This document shows positions 51,649 through 62,400 of a stretch of 64,000 nucleotides of DNA, in pieces. Numbering within the stretch: position 1 is the first letter of the stretch; the number at the start of each line of letters is the position of its first letter. This stretch comes from Amyelois transitella (taxonomy: Eukaryota > Arthropoda > Insecta > Lepidoptera > Pyralidae). A program made the translations under genes and the position numbers. The stretch lies in the NCBI RefSeq assembly GCF_032362555.1, contig NC_083506.1:13728501-13792500 (forward strand), given 5' to 3'. The notes beneath the pieces are model-generated. The model was not told where the DNA came from. It searched no databases and saw only the letters and a list, made by a program, of their open reading frames with translations.

Positions 51649-53765
51649 CGCTAATTTGTTTTGAGGGAAATATATTATTTGGTTAAAGGGTATACTGGTT
51701 TTATGATTTAGAATGAGTAGCGTCGATGGGTATCTGCTATTTGATACAGATACCTCATCATCGCTAAATATTTTGCACTACAATGGGAAATCAGGTGCCA
51801 TTGACCTGCTTTAGGTGGGTTACTATATTATTAATATGTGCTATTAGTTGTTTTGTGGTATCCTCGCATTTTGACAGAACTTTAAAGTTGTATGGCTCAA
51901 TTTTCTTCCTGAGGCACATCATTAAATACTTTTCTCTGCTATTATGAAATATTGGACAGGATTCCAGTAGATGGTGGACGTCCTGAGGAGTCACGTCGTC
52001 ACAAGGACAACGATCGTCCTCAGTTATTTTATATTTGTGGAGGTAAGTTTTATGGTAGCCGTGTCCAGACAAAATTTGGGTGATAGGGAAGGAAAGTTTG
52101 GTGTAATTACGGAATTGGGCTATTTCGGTAATAGAATGAAAGAAGGACTTAGTGATGGACCCTTGAGGGGCCGACTCATATTCACACTGCCAAGCGTCTA
52201 AAGTGTGCTGACGCAGAAGACGCTTGGCGTGCGAGAGCGGGAAGTGATTTAGCAGTGTTGCGGTTTTCTTCTCAGCGGCCTCCTTAGCCGCAACATCTGC
52301 TATCTCATTTCCCACTATACCAACATGAGCCTTAGACCAAATGAATTTGACTGATATGTGGATGGAGGAGAGGAAGGAGATGAGATGGTGTATTTGGTTG
52401 ACTAGAGGGTCAGTGTTGCTGCGGTCTTGAATGGCCTTAAGGGAGGATTGGGAATCGGAGAAAATGAGGGCTTCGGTGAAGTTACCGTCTGAATTAGTGA
52501 GCCACTTCAGGGCTTCTGTGATGGCAAAAAGTTCACACATGAACACTGAAGCGGTACGGCACAACTTGAATTTCCTTATCACTGGACGTTGGTTCTCCCG
52601 CATCACCACAAACGATGCCCCCGCTCGCCCGTCCTCTTTCTTACTACCATCGGTAAATATGTTGGGCGCATCAGGGTTGATGAGGGCAGTGGTGTCTTCC
52701 TGCGTTATGGCTTCTTCATATGTTATTGTGACCCGGTTGGCCGGATGAAGGAGGTCTCTCACTTTGGATTTCGGATATAGTGTGATATCTTCGGGCAATT
52801 CTTTGCATGTTCTGGTCTGTTTGATGCTATGAATATTGAACGTCTCGTTAATTACTAGGTGAAGGGGAGGAAATTGAGCCAGAGCCAACGCTGCGACTGC
52901 CGAGATGGTATGGAAGCCGCGAATTGCCCTAATGGCAAAGCTCCGTTGGAAAGATCTAAGAGCTCGGCGCACAGAGTAAAATCTAGTGGCCGTGCCCCAG
53001 ATGCCTGCTGCGTATGTTATAATGGGGACTATAACTTGTCGATAAATGCACTCGACATTCTCGGGGTGGACGCCCCATGTTGGCCGGACAAATTTACACA
53101 GGTTTTTAAATATTTTTGTGGCTTTACTGATTACATAGTTTACGTGTTGAATAAAGTTTAGCTTCGAGTCTATGATAACGCCAAGGATTTTTATTTGGTC
53201 GGTTAATGGTATTTCAGTATTACGCATTTTAACAATAGCCGATTTGGTTTTAGGTGTAAACGAGATAGATTGTGTTTTGTCCGGGCCAAACATGAGTTTG
53301 ACGCGTTCGCCCCAAGAGCTGATGAGGTCGAGGCTGGTGGAGGCGATCACTTCTACATCTTCGCACGTCGCGCCCTCCACTATCAGCAACACATCATCGG
53401 CGAAGGCCTGTATGTGTGTGCCCCGTGGTAGTGGCATGGTGAGCAACTCGTCCAGGATTATGTTCCAGAACACCGGGCCGCAAGCTGAGCCTTGAACGCA
53501 GCCTTTAGTCATCGTTTTAGATGCTGTGCTATTGGCGTAGTCCAGCGTAACGACCCTATCCGAGACATAATCCTGGACAAGGCGGTAGATGTTTTTCGGG
53601 CAATTGATGTGTTTGAGGCGCGCGAAGAGTGCCGGCCACCACGCGTTATCAAACGCTGCCTTTATATCTAACGAGATTGCTACTACCTGAAGACCCTTGG
53701 CTTTTGCAGTCTTTATGGTCTGTAAGGCCCTTTCCAGGGCGTCTGTCGTGGATACTTGTTCTCTG
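51613..53765 (-). mobile_element. 5'-truncated TRAS-B (second TRAS subfamily)
   Basis: A 33-base poly(A) (51613-51645) is followed by a 3' UTR (51646-51790) carrying a stem-loop at 51720-51764, and by ORF2 up to the truncation point inside the RT domain at 53765. The protein differs widely from TRAS-A while keeping the same domain order, and the 3' UTR matches that of TRAS-C rather than TRAS-A. It is flanked by TTAGG on both sides. Confidence 0.9.
51791..53764 (-). pseudogene. Truncated TRAS-B ORF2 (RT C-terminal half, RNase H)
   Basis: The frame is open from the truncation point to the stop at 51791, with no start codon of its own. The first residues are already in the RT domain (AISLDIKAAFDNAWWPALF), followed by KGCVQGSACGPVFWN, the catalytic FADD, RNase H (FTDGSKKEDG, CELFAITEAL, FSDSQSSL, GNEIADVAA) and a terminal CPCDDVTPQDVHHLLESC zinc motif. 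The endonuclease and the RT fingers are missing. No internal stop was found, consistent with a fairly recent insertion. Confidence 0.9.
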
Positions 53766-54029
53766 GGTTAGGTTAGGTTAGGTTAGGTTAGGTTAGGTTA
53801 GGTTAGGTTAGGTTAGGTTAGGTTAGGTTAGGTTAGGTTAGGTTAGGTTAGGTTAGGTTAGGTTAGGTTAGGTTAGGTTAGGTTAGGTTAGGTTAGGTTA
53901 GGTTAGGTTAGGTTAGGTTAGGTTAGGTTAGGTTAGGTTAGGTTAGGTTAGGTTAGGTTAGGTTAGGTTAGGTTAGGTTAGGTTAGGTTAGGTTAGGTTA
54001 GGTTAGGTTAGGTTAGGTTAGGTTAGGTT

Positions 54030-54032
<3 letters not shown>
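53766..54032 (+). repeat. (TTAGG)n block, ~53 copies
   Basis: About 267 bp of uninterrupted canonical telomere repeat between TRAS-B and the poly(A) of TRAS-C. Confidence 0.97.
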
Positions 54033-54094
<62 letters not shown>

Positions 54095-54249
54095 GACGCT
54101 AATTTATTTGTTTGGCAATAGATTATTTATGATATAGGTATACTATGTTTTACTGTATGATAAATGTAGCGTTGATGGGTCTCTGCTATTTGATACAGAT
54201 ACCCATCGTCGCTTTTATCTGAAGCTATATTATTGGGAATTGGGTGCCA

Positions 54250-54398
54250 ATGATCTGCTTAGAATTAATTTTTACTATTTGGTTGATGTGTGATACGGTG
54301 TATATGAAGCGACTTTGAACTTTGCAGGGCGTTAAAGTTTACAGGGCTCTACCTTCTACTAGAGGCACATCATTATGTCGAGGGCGGCCAACATGTTG
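54250..54398 (-). pseudogene. Remnant of TRAS-C ORF2 3' end
   Basis: The segment around 54300-54385 aligns with the last coding part of TRAS-B ORF2 (shared + strand blocks include gaggcacatcatta and gttaaagtt), but the matching frame has stops soon after MMCL. It joins ORF1 within a few dozen bases, so the deletion joint lies at about 54370-54400. The stops show that the remnant is no longer under coding constraint. Confidence 0.7.
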
Positions 54399-55913
54399 CT
54401 AATAGCCGTAGTCAGTGCTGTCCTGAAGGGCTTTAATGGCATTGACTATACGGGGGCATAAATTGTTGTCGGTGGCAGAGTGGCAAGTGTTGGCGCTACG
54501 CACAGACTTACAATTAATGCAACACCTTTTGTTGGGATCGGCGCGAACGGGGCAAGAGTTAATTTGGTGCTCAGTGGAACCACAGTGGGCGCACGGGTTG
54601 GACTCTGCGGTGCACTTGTTGTTAGTGTGCCCGAACTGCAGGCACTTATAGCACTGCACGAAGCGGCTAAAGTCCGCCACGTGCACTCGCTGGTGCTCCA
54701 CATTCGCGCGCTCCCCTTCGACCAGCCTGCGCCGGATCGCCGGGGCCACCTCCAACACCGCATTGTAAAAGCGCTCGTTTCGGTTGTTCAGGAGGAAGCA
54801 AAGGCGGATTTCTTCGCGCGGGATTTGGTTCTGGTGGCTTATGATGTCCACCAGCTCCTCCCTCTGGACCTCTTTGCTAATTCCCTTGAGAATGATGAGT
54901 GGGCGACGGAGTCTCGACTCCTCTGCCGCAATACCGGGTATATTGTTGACTTTCTGGAGGATATTATCGCGTTGTTCGTTCGTATCGAACTCGACTTTTA
55001 GCATATTCTGGCGCAGGGGTTTAACTTTTGTGGGAGCGAATGTTGTTTTCCTGAACGAAATGTGTTTCCTCCACTCGTCGTATACAACCGGCTGCTTGTC
55101 GCTAGACTCCTTAGCCTTTATGATTATCGATGGTAGAGTGCGCGAAGGAGGAGGAATACTCTTGGGGGAAGGCGTCGCCACGGCCGCGGCGAAGGATTTA
55201 GCAGGCGCTGGTGGAGAGGGCGCTGGCGTCGTCGGCGTCATGGCCTTGAGTTCCTCGCGGATACTCTCCCGAATGATAGCGAGCAATGTGCTCTGGTCCG
55301 GGAGGATCTCCGGAGTCGGAGGAACCGGCGCAATCGCGACCGTTGGCCCGGCCTCATTGATCTTTGCCAACGCCTGCGCAGATCTTTGTATCTCTTGCGC
55401 CGCAGCCGCGATAAGCCGCTTGTTGGTGGCTGTGACGCTCTTTCCCTCATTAACGGCTTTATTAATGGCGTACGTGAGTTTGGTGACTACCGTCATGAAA
55501 GAGTCAAGACTCTTCACGTCCTCGGAGCGAGCGGGCAGTTCAATTATCATGGTGCTGGAGGATTTACTGGACTTGGTGGCGGTTGGTTTTTTAGCGGGCG
55601 CAACTTTGGTGGTTGTTTGGGAGGCAATGGCGTCACTCACTTCGGGTGTTTCAGTGTCAGACATGTACCGAAGGTGGGGCATGTCTGACTCGGGAGAGAG
55701 TTGGAATTCTACGCTGGGGGTTAGGAGATCCTCATCCTCCATCTCGCTAATGGGCGCTATGTTCACACGAGTGCGATCGGAGAGGCCAGCTGTTGTTAGG
55801 AAGGCCCTGGAATGGCCTGCCACGGGTGATGAAGACCGCGAAGGGCGATTGGGGGGTGCAGGGGGAGGTCGATTAGTCGCCTCCTTCCGGGTGGGAGACC
55901 GGGTAAGCCCCAT
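54399..55913 (-). CDS. TRAS-C ORF1 (Gag-like), intact
   Basis: 504 residues from ATG 55911-55913 to TAG. Proline/serine-rich N-terminus (PPPAPPNRPSRSSSPV), a central region with helical stretches (about residues 130-190), a proline/alanine-rich linker (TPTTPAPSPPAPAKSF), a folded segment before the knuckles, and three zinc knuckles: C421-C424-H429-C434, C441-C444-H449-C454, and the longer C465-C468-H478-C486. The frame is intact although the element has no polymerase. Expected role: binding element RNA and delivering it to telomeres. Retention of the frame in an RT-less element suggests either recent deletion or selection for a trans-acting Gag. Confidence 0.87.
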   Translation of the reverse strand: MGLTRSPTRKEATNRPPPAPPNRPSRSSSPVAGHSRAFLTTAGLSDRTRVNIAPISEMEDEDLLTPSVEFQLSPESDMPHLRYMSDTETPEVSDAIASQTTTKVAPAKKPTATKSSKSSSTMIIELPARSEDVKSLDSFMTVVTKLTYAINKAVNEGKSVTATNKRLIAAAAQEIQRSAQALAKINEAGPTVAIAPVPPTPEILPDQSTLLAIIRESIREELKAMTPTTPAPSPPAPAKSFAAAVATPSPKSIPPPSRTLPSIIIKAKESSDKQPVVYDEWRKHISFRKTTFAPTKVKPLRQNMLKVEFDTNEQRDNILQKVNNIPGIAAEESRLRRPLIILKGISKEVQREELVDIISHQNQIPREEIRLCFLLNNRNERFYNAVLEVAPAIRRRLVEGERANVEHQRVHVADFSRFVQCYKCLQFGHTNNKCTAESNPCAHCGSTEHQINSCPVRADPNKRCCINCKSVRSANTCHSATDNNLCPRIVNAIKALQDSTDYGY

Positions 55914-56434
55914 GGTCTCGTCGGTGAGTAAGTGAAATCTATTCGGATATGAAAGTCCAAAACAAACTGTAAATAATAAAAACTATTGCTTTTAATGGGT
56001 TTAAATCTACTTAGAAACTAATTCTAGGACGGGACCGACACTAAGCGATAGCCGAAAACGAAAAAATTCGCTCAGGAAAAAAGTCGATTTTCGCTTTCGA
56101 CTTACGTCAGCGAGCGGTCCTTACCTAGCTGATGAAACTAGGGTGGGCGGGGGGGCGAATTTTTCGCGTATTTTGCCCGGGGATGGCTCAAAATGACGGG
56201 ATAGGCAGCCCGAACAATAATCAGAAGTACTTAAGGGGGGGTCCGGAAGAAAAAAATCGGTTTTAGACAAAAATGGATGATTGAACTATTGAAAAATCGT
56301 AACAGAAGAAAAATGACAAAATAGTATGAAAAATTCGAGGATATGGAGACGGCTGGTATGCAGAATGGATGGCGGCGTCAAGACGAAGAGATCAAGGTAT
56401 CACAAGTGGGTATGGGTACACAAGAGATGGGATC

Positions 56435-59400
56435 GGTTAGGTTAGGTTAGGTTAGGTTAGGTTAGGTTAGGTTAGGTTAGGTTAGGTTAGGTTAGGTTAG
56501 GTTAGGTTAGGTTAGGTTAGGTTAGGTTAGGTTAGGTTAGGTTAGGTTAGGTTAGGTTAGGTTAGGTTAGGTTAGGTTAGGTTAGGTTAGGTTAGGTTAG
56601 GTTAGGTTAGGTTAGGTTAGGTTAGGTTAGGTTAGGTTAGGTTAGGTTAGGTTAGGTTAGGTTAGGTTAGGTTAGGTTAGGTTAGGTTAGGTTAGGTTAG
56701 GTTAGGTTAGGTTAGGTTAGGTTAGGTTAGGTTAGGTTAGGTTAGGTTAGGTTAGGTTAGGTTAGGTTAGGTTAGGTTAGGTTAGGTTAGGTTAGGTTAG
56801 GTTAGGTTAGGTTAGGTTAGGTTAGGTTAGGTTAGGTTAGGTTAGGTTAGGTTAGGTTAGGTTAGGTTAGGTTAGGTTAGGTTAGGTTAGGTTAGGTTAG
56901 GTTAGGTTAGGTTAGGTTAGGTTAGGTTAGGTTAGGTTAGGTTAGGTTAGGTTAGGTTAGGTTAGGTTAGGTTAGGTTAGGTTAGGTTAGGTTAGGTTAG
57001 GTTAGGTTAGGTTAGGTTAGGTTAGGTTAGGTTAGGTTAGGTTAGGTTAGGTTAGGTTAGGTTAGGTTAGGTTAGGTTAGGTTAGGTTAGGTTAGGTTAG
57101 GTTAGGTTAGGTTAGGTTAGGTTAGGTTAGGTTAGGTTAGGTTAGGTTAGGTTAGGTTAGGTTAGGTTAGGTTAGGTTAGGTTAGGTTAGGTTAGGTTAG
57201 GTTAGGTTAGGTTAGGTTAGGTTAGGTTAGGTTAGGTTAGGTTAGGTTAGGTTAGGTTAGGTTAGGTTAGGTTAGGTTAGGTTAGGTTAGGTTAGGTTAG
57301 GTTAGGTTAGGTTAGGTTAGGTTAGGTTAGGTTAGGTTAGGTTAGGTTAGGTTAGGTTAGGTTAGGTTAGGTTAGGTTAGGTTAGGTTAGGTTAGGTTAG
57401 GTTAGGTTAGGTTAGGTTAGGTTAGGTTAGGTTAGGTTAGGTTAGGTTAGGTTAGGTTAGGTTAGGTTAGGTTAGGTTAGGTTAGGTTAGGTTAGGTTAG
57501 GTTAGGTTAGGTTAGGTTAGGTTAGGTTAGGTTAGGTTAGGTTAGGTTAGGTTAGGTTAGGTTAGGTTAGGTTAGGTTAGGTTAGGTTAGGTTAGGTTAG
57601 GTTAGGTTAGGTTAGGTTAGGTTAGGTTAGGTTAGGTTAGGTTAGGTTAGGTTAGGTTAGGTTAGGTTAGGTTAGGTTAGGTTAGGTTAGGTTAGGTTAG
57701 GTTAGGTTAGGTTAGGTTAGGTTAGGTTAGGTTAGGTTAGGTTAGGTTAGGTTAGGTTAGGTTAGGTTAGGTTAGGTTAGGTTAGGTTAGGTTAGGTTAG
57801 GTTAGGTTAGGTTAGGTTAGGTTAGGTTAGGTTAGGTTAGGTTAGGTTAGGTTAGGTTAGGTTAGGTTAGGTTAGGTTAGGTTAGGTTAGGTTAGGTTAG
57901 GTTAGGTTAGGTTAGGTTAGGTTAGGTTAGGTTAGGTTAGGTTAGGTTAGGTTAGGTTAGGTTAGGTTAGGTTAGGTTAGGTTAGGTTAGGTTAGGTTAG
58001 GTTAGGTTAGGTTAGGTTAGGTTAGGTTAGGTTAGGTTAGGTTAGGTTAGGTTAGGTTAGGTTAGGTTAGGTTAGGTTAGGTTAGGTTAGGTTAGGTTAG
58101 GTTAGGTTAGGTTAGGTTAGGTTAGGTTAGGTTAGGTTAGGTTAGGTTAGGTTAGGTTAGGTTAGGTTAGGTTAGGTTAGGTTAGGTTAGGTTAGGTTAG
58201 GTTAGGTTAGGTTAGGTTAGGTTAGGTTAGGTTAGGTTAGGTTAGGTTAGGTTAGGTTAGGTTAGGTTAGGTTAGGTTAGGTTAGGTTAGGTTAGGTTAG
58301 GTTAGGTTAGGTTAGGTTAGGTTAGGTTAGGTTAGGTTAGGTTAGGTTAGGTTAGGTTAGGTTAGGTTAGGTTAGGTTAGGTTAGGTTAGGTTAGGTTAG
58401 GTTAGGTTAGGTTAGGTTAGGTTAGGTTAGGTTAGGTTAGGTTAGGTTAGGTTAGGTTAGGTTAGGTTAGGTTAGGTTAGGTTAGGTTAGGTTAGGTTAG
58501 GTTAGGTTAGGTTAGGTTAGGTTAGGTTAGGTTAGGTTAGGTTAGGTTAGGTTAGGTTAGGTTAGGTTAGGTTAGGTTAGGTTAGGTTAGGTTAGGTTAG
58601 GTTAGGTTAGGTTAGGTTAGGTTAGGTTAGGTTAGGTTAGGTTAGGTTAGGTTAGGTTAGGTTAGGTTAGGTTAGGTTAGGTTAGGTTAGGTTAGGTTAG
58701 GTTAGGTTAGGTTAGGTTAGGTTAGGTTAGGTTAGGTTAGGTTAGGTTAGGTTAGGTTAGGTTAGGTTAGGTTAGGTTAGGTTAGGTTAGGTTAGGTTAG
58801 GTTAGGTTAGGTTAGGTTAGGTTAGGTTAGGTTAGGTTAGGTTAGGTTAGGTTAGGTTAGGTTAGGTTAGGTTAGGTTAGGTTAGGTTAGGTTAGGTTAG
58901 GTTAGGTTAGGTTAGGTTAGGTTAGGTTAGGTTAGGTTAGGTTAGGTTAGGTTAGGTTAGGTTAGGTTAGGTTAGGTTAGGTTAGGTTAGGTTAGGTTAG
59001 GTTAGGTTAGGTTAGGTTAGGTTAGGTTAGGTTAGGTTAGGTTAGGTTAGGTTAGGTTAGGTTAGGTTAGGTTAGGTTAGGTTAGGTTAGGTTAGGTTAG
59101 GTTAGGTTAGGTTAGGTTAGGTTAGGTTAGGTTAGGTTAGGTTAGGTTAGGTTAGGTTAGGTTAGGTTAGGTTAGGTTAGGTTAGGTTAGGTTAGGTTAG
59201 GTTAGGTTAGGTTAGGTTAGGTTAGGTTAGGTTAGGTTAGGTTAGGTTAGGTTAGGTTAGGTTAGGTTAGGTTAGGTTAGGTTAGGTTAGGTTAGGTTAG
59301 GTTAGGTTAGGTTAGGTTAGGTTAGGTTAGGTTAGGTTAGGTTAGGTTAGGTTAGGTTAGGTTAGGTTAGGTTAGGTTAGGTTAGGTTAGGTTAGGTTAG

Positions 59401-62400
59401 GTTAGGTTAGGTTAGGTTAGGTTAGGTTAGGTTAGGTTAGGTTAGGTTAGGTTAGGTTAGGTTAGGTTAGGTTAGGTTAGGTTAGGTTAGGTTAGGTTAG
59501 GTTAGGTTAGGTTAGGTTAGGTTAGGTTAGGTTAGGTTAGGTTAGGTTAGGTTAGGTTAGGTTAGGTTAGGTTAGGTTAGGTTAGGTTAGGTTAGGTTAG
59601 GTTAGGTTAGGTTAGGTTAGGTTAGGTTAGGTTAGGTTAGGTTAGGTTAGGTTAGGTTAGGTTAGGTTAGGTTAGGTTAGGTTAGGTTAGGTTAGGTTAG
59701 GTTAGGTTAGGTTAGGTTAGGTTAGGTTAGGTTAGGTTAGGTTAGGTTAGGTTAGGTTAGGTTAGGTTAGGTTAGGTTAGGTTAGGTTAGGTTAGGTTAG
59801 GTTAGGTTAGGTTAGGTTAGGTTAGGTTAGGTTAGGTTAGGTTAGGTTAGGTTAGGTTAGGTTAGGTTAGGTTAGGTTAGGTTAGGTTAGGTTAGGTTAG
59901 GTTAGGTTAGGTTAGGTTAGGTTAGGTTAGGTTAGGTTAGGTTAGGTTAGGTTAGGTTAGGTTAGGTTAGGTTAGGTTAGGTTAGGTTAGGTTAGGTTAG
60001 GTTAGGTTAGGTTAGGTTAGGTTAGGTTAGGTTAGGTTAGGTTAGGTTAGGTTAGGTTAGGTTAGGTTAGGTTAGGTTAGGTTAGGTTAGGTTAGGTTAG
60101 GTTAGGTTAGGTTAGGTTAGGTTAGGTTAGGTTAGGTTAGGTTAGGTTAGGTTAGGTTAGGTTAGGTTAGGTTAGGTTAGGTTAGGTTAGGTTAGGTTAG
60201 GTTAGGTTAGGTTAGGTTAGGTTAGGTTAGGTTAGGTTAGGTTAGGTTAGGTTAGGTTAGGTTAGGTTAGGTTAGGTTAGGTTAGGTTAGGTTAGGTTAG
60301 GTTAGGTTAGGTTAGGTTAGGTTAGGTTAGGTTAGGTTAGGTTAGGTTAGGTTAGGTTAGGTTAGGTTAGGTTAGGTTAGGTTAGGTTAGGTTAGGTTAG
60401 GTTAGGTTAGGTTAGGTTAGGTTAGGTTAGGTTAGGTTAGGTTAGGTTAGGTTAGGTTAGGTTAGGTTAGGTTAGGTTAGGTTAGGTTAGGTTAGGTTAG
60501 GTTAGGTTAGGTTAGGTTAGGTTAGGTTAGGTTAGGTTAGGTTAGGTTAGGTTAGGTTAGGTTAGGTTAGGTTAGGTTAGGTTAGGTTAGGTTAGGTTAG
60601 GTTAGGTTAGGTTAGGTTAGGTTAGGTTAGGTTAGGTTAGGTTAGGTTAGGTTAGGTTAGGTTAGGTTAGGTTAGGTTAGGTTAGGTTAGGTTAGGTTAG
60701 GTTAGGTTAGGTTAGGTTAGGTTAGGTTAGGTTAGGTTAGGTTAGGTTAGGTTAGGTTAGGTTAGGTTAGGTTAGGTTAGGTTAGGTTAGGTTAGGTTAG
60801 GTTAGGTTAGGTTAGGTTAGGTTAGGTTAGGTTAGGTTAGGTTAGGTTAGGTTAGGTTAGGTTAGGTTAGGTTAGGTTAGGTTAGGTTAGGTTAGGTTAG
60901 GTTAGGTTAGGTTAGGTTAGGTTAGGTTAGGTTAGGTTAGGTTAGGTTAGGTTAGGTTAGGTTAGGTTAGGTTAGGTTAGGTTAGGTTAGGTTAGGTTAG
61001 GTTAGGTTAGGTTAGGTTAGGTTAGGTTAGGTTAGGTTAGGTTAGGTTAGGTTAGGTTAGGTTAGGTTAGGTTAGGTTAGGTTAGGTTAGGTTAGGTTAG
61101 GTTAGGTTAGGTTAGGTTAGGTTAGGTTAGGTTAGGTTAGGTTAGGTTAGGTTAGGTTAGGTTAGGTTAGGTTAGGTTAGGTTAGGTTAGGTTAGGTTAG
61201 GTTAGGTTAGGTTAGGTTAGGTTAGGTTAGGTTAGGTTAGGTTAGGTTAGGTTAGGTTAGGTTAGGTTAGGTTAGGTTAGGTTAGGTTAGGTTAGGTTAG
61301 GTTAGGTTAGGTTAGGTTAGGTTAGGTTAGGTTAGGTTAGGTTAGGTTAGGTTAGGTTAGGTTAGGTTAGGTTAGGTTAGGTTAGGTTAGGTTAGGTTAG
61401 GTTAGGTTAGGTTAGGTTAGGTTAGGTTAGGTTAGGTTAGGTTAGGTTAGGTTAGGTTAGGTTAGGTTAGGTTAGGTTAGGTTAGGTTAGGTTAGGTTAG
61501 GTTAGGTTAGGTTAGGTTAGGTTAGGTTAGGTTAGGTTAGGTTAGGTTAGGTTAGGTTAGGTTAGGTTAGGTTAGGTTAGGTTAGGTTAGGTTAGGTTAG
61601 GTTAGGTTAGGTTAGGTTAGGTTAGGTTAGGTTAGGTTAGGTTAGGTTAGGTTAGGTTAGGTTAGGTTAGGTTAGGTTAGGTTAGGTTAGGTTAGGTTAG
61701 GTTAGGTTAGGTTAGGTTAGGTTAGGTTAGGTTAGGTTAGGTTAGGTTAGGTTAGGTTAGGTTAGGTTAGGTTAGGTTAGGTTAGGTTAGGTTAGGTTAG
61801 GTTAGGTTAGGTTAGGTTAGGTTAGGTTAGGTTAGGTTAGGTTAGGTTAGGTTAGGTTAGGTTAGGTTAGGTTAGGTTAGGTTAGGTTAGGTTAGGTTAG
61901 GTTAGGTTAGGTTAGGTTAGGTTAGGTTAGGTTAGGTTAGGTTAGGTTAGGTTAGGTTAGGTTAGGTTAGGTTAGGTTAGGTTAGGTTAGGTTAGGTTAG
62001 GTTAGGTTAGGTTAGGTTAGGTTAGGTTAGGTTAGGTTAGGTTAGGTTAGGTTAGGTTAGGTTAGGTTAGGTTAGGTTAGGTTAGGTTAGGTTAGGTTAG
62101 GTTAGGTTAGGTTAGGTTAGGTTAGGTTAGGTTAGGTTAGGTTAGGTTAGGTTAGGTTAGGTTAGGTTAGGTTAGGTTAGGTTAGGTTAGGTTAGGTTAG
62201 GTTAGGTTAGGTTAGGTTAGGTTAGGTTAGGTTAGGTTAGGTTAGGTTAGGTTAGGTTAGGTTAGGTTAGGTTAGGTTAGGTTAGGTTAGGTTAGGTTAG
62301 GTTAGGTTAGGTTAGGTTAGGTTAGGTTAGGTTAGGTTAGGTTAGGTTAGGTTAGGTTAGGTTAGGTTAGGTTAGGTTAGGTTAGGTTAGGTTAGGTTAG

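Larger units (their letters stand above)
54033..56434 (-). mobile_element. TRAS-C, ORF2-deleted telomeric retrotransposon
   Basis: A 59-base poly(A) (54033-54091) is followed by a 3' UTR related to TRAS-B, a scrap of the ORF2 3' end, then directly ORF1 (54399-55913) and a 5' UTR of about 520 bases (55914-56434). Almost all of ORF2 (endonuclease, RT and RNase H) is absent. TTAGG flanks both ends in the usual TRAS register, so the deleted form itself appears to have been inserted by target-primed reverse transcription, using enzymes supplied in trans. It is the most distal element in the window. Confidence 0.87.
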
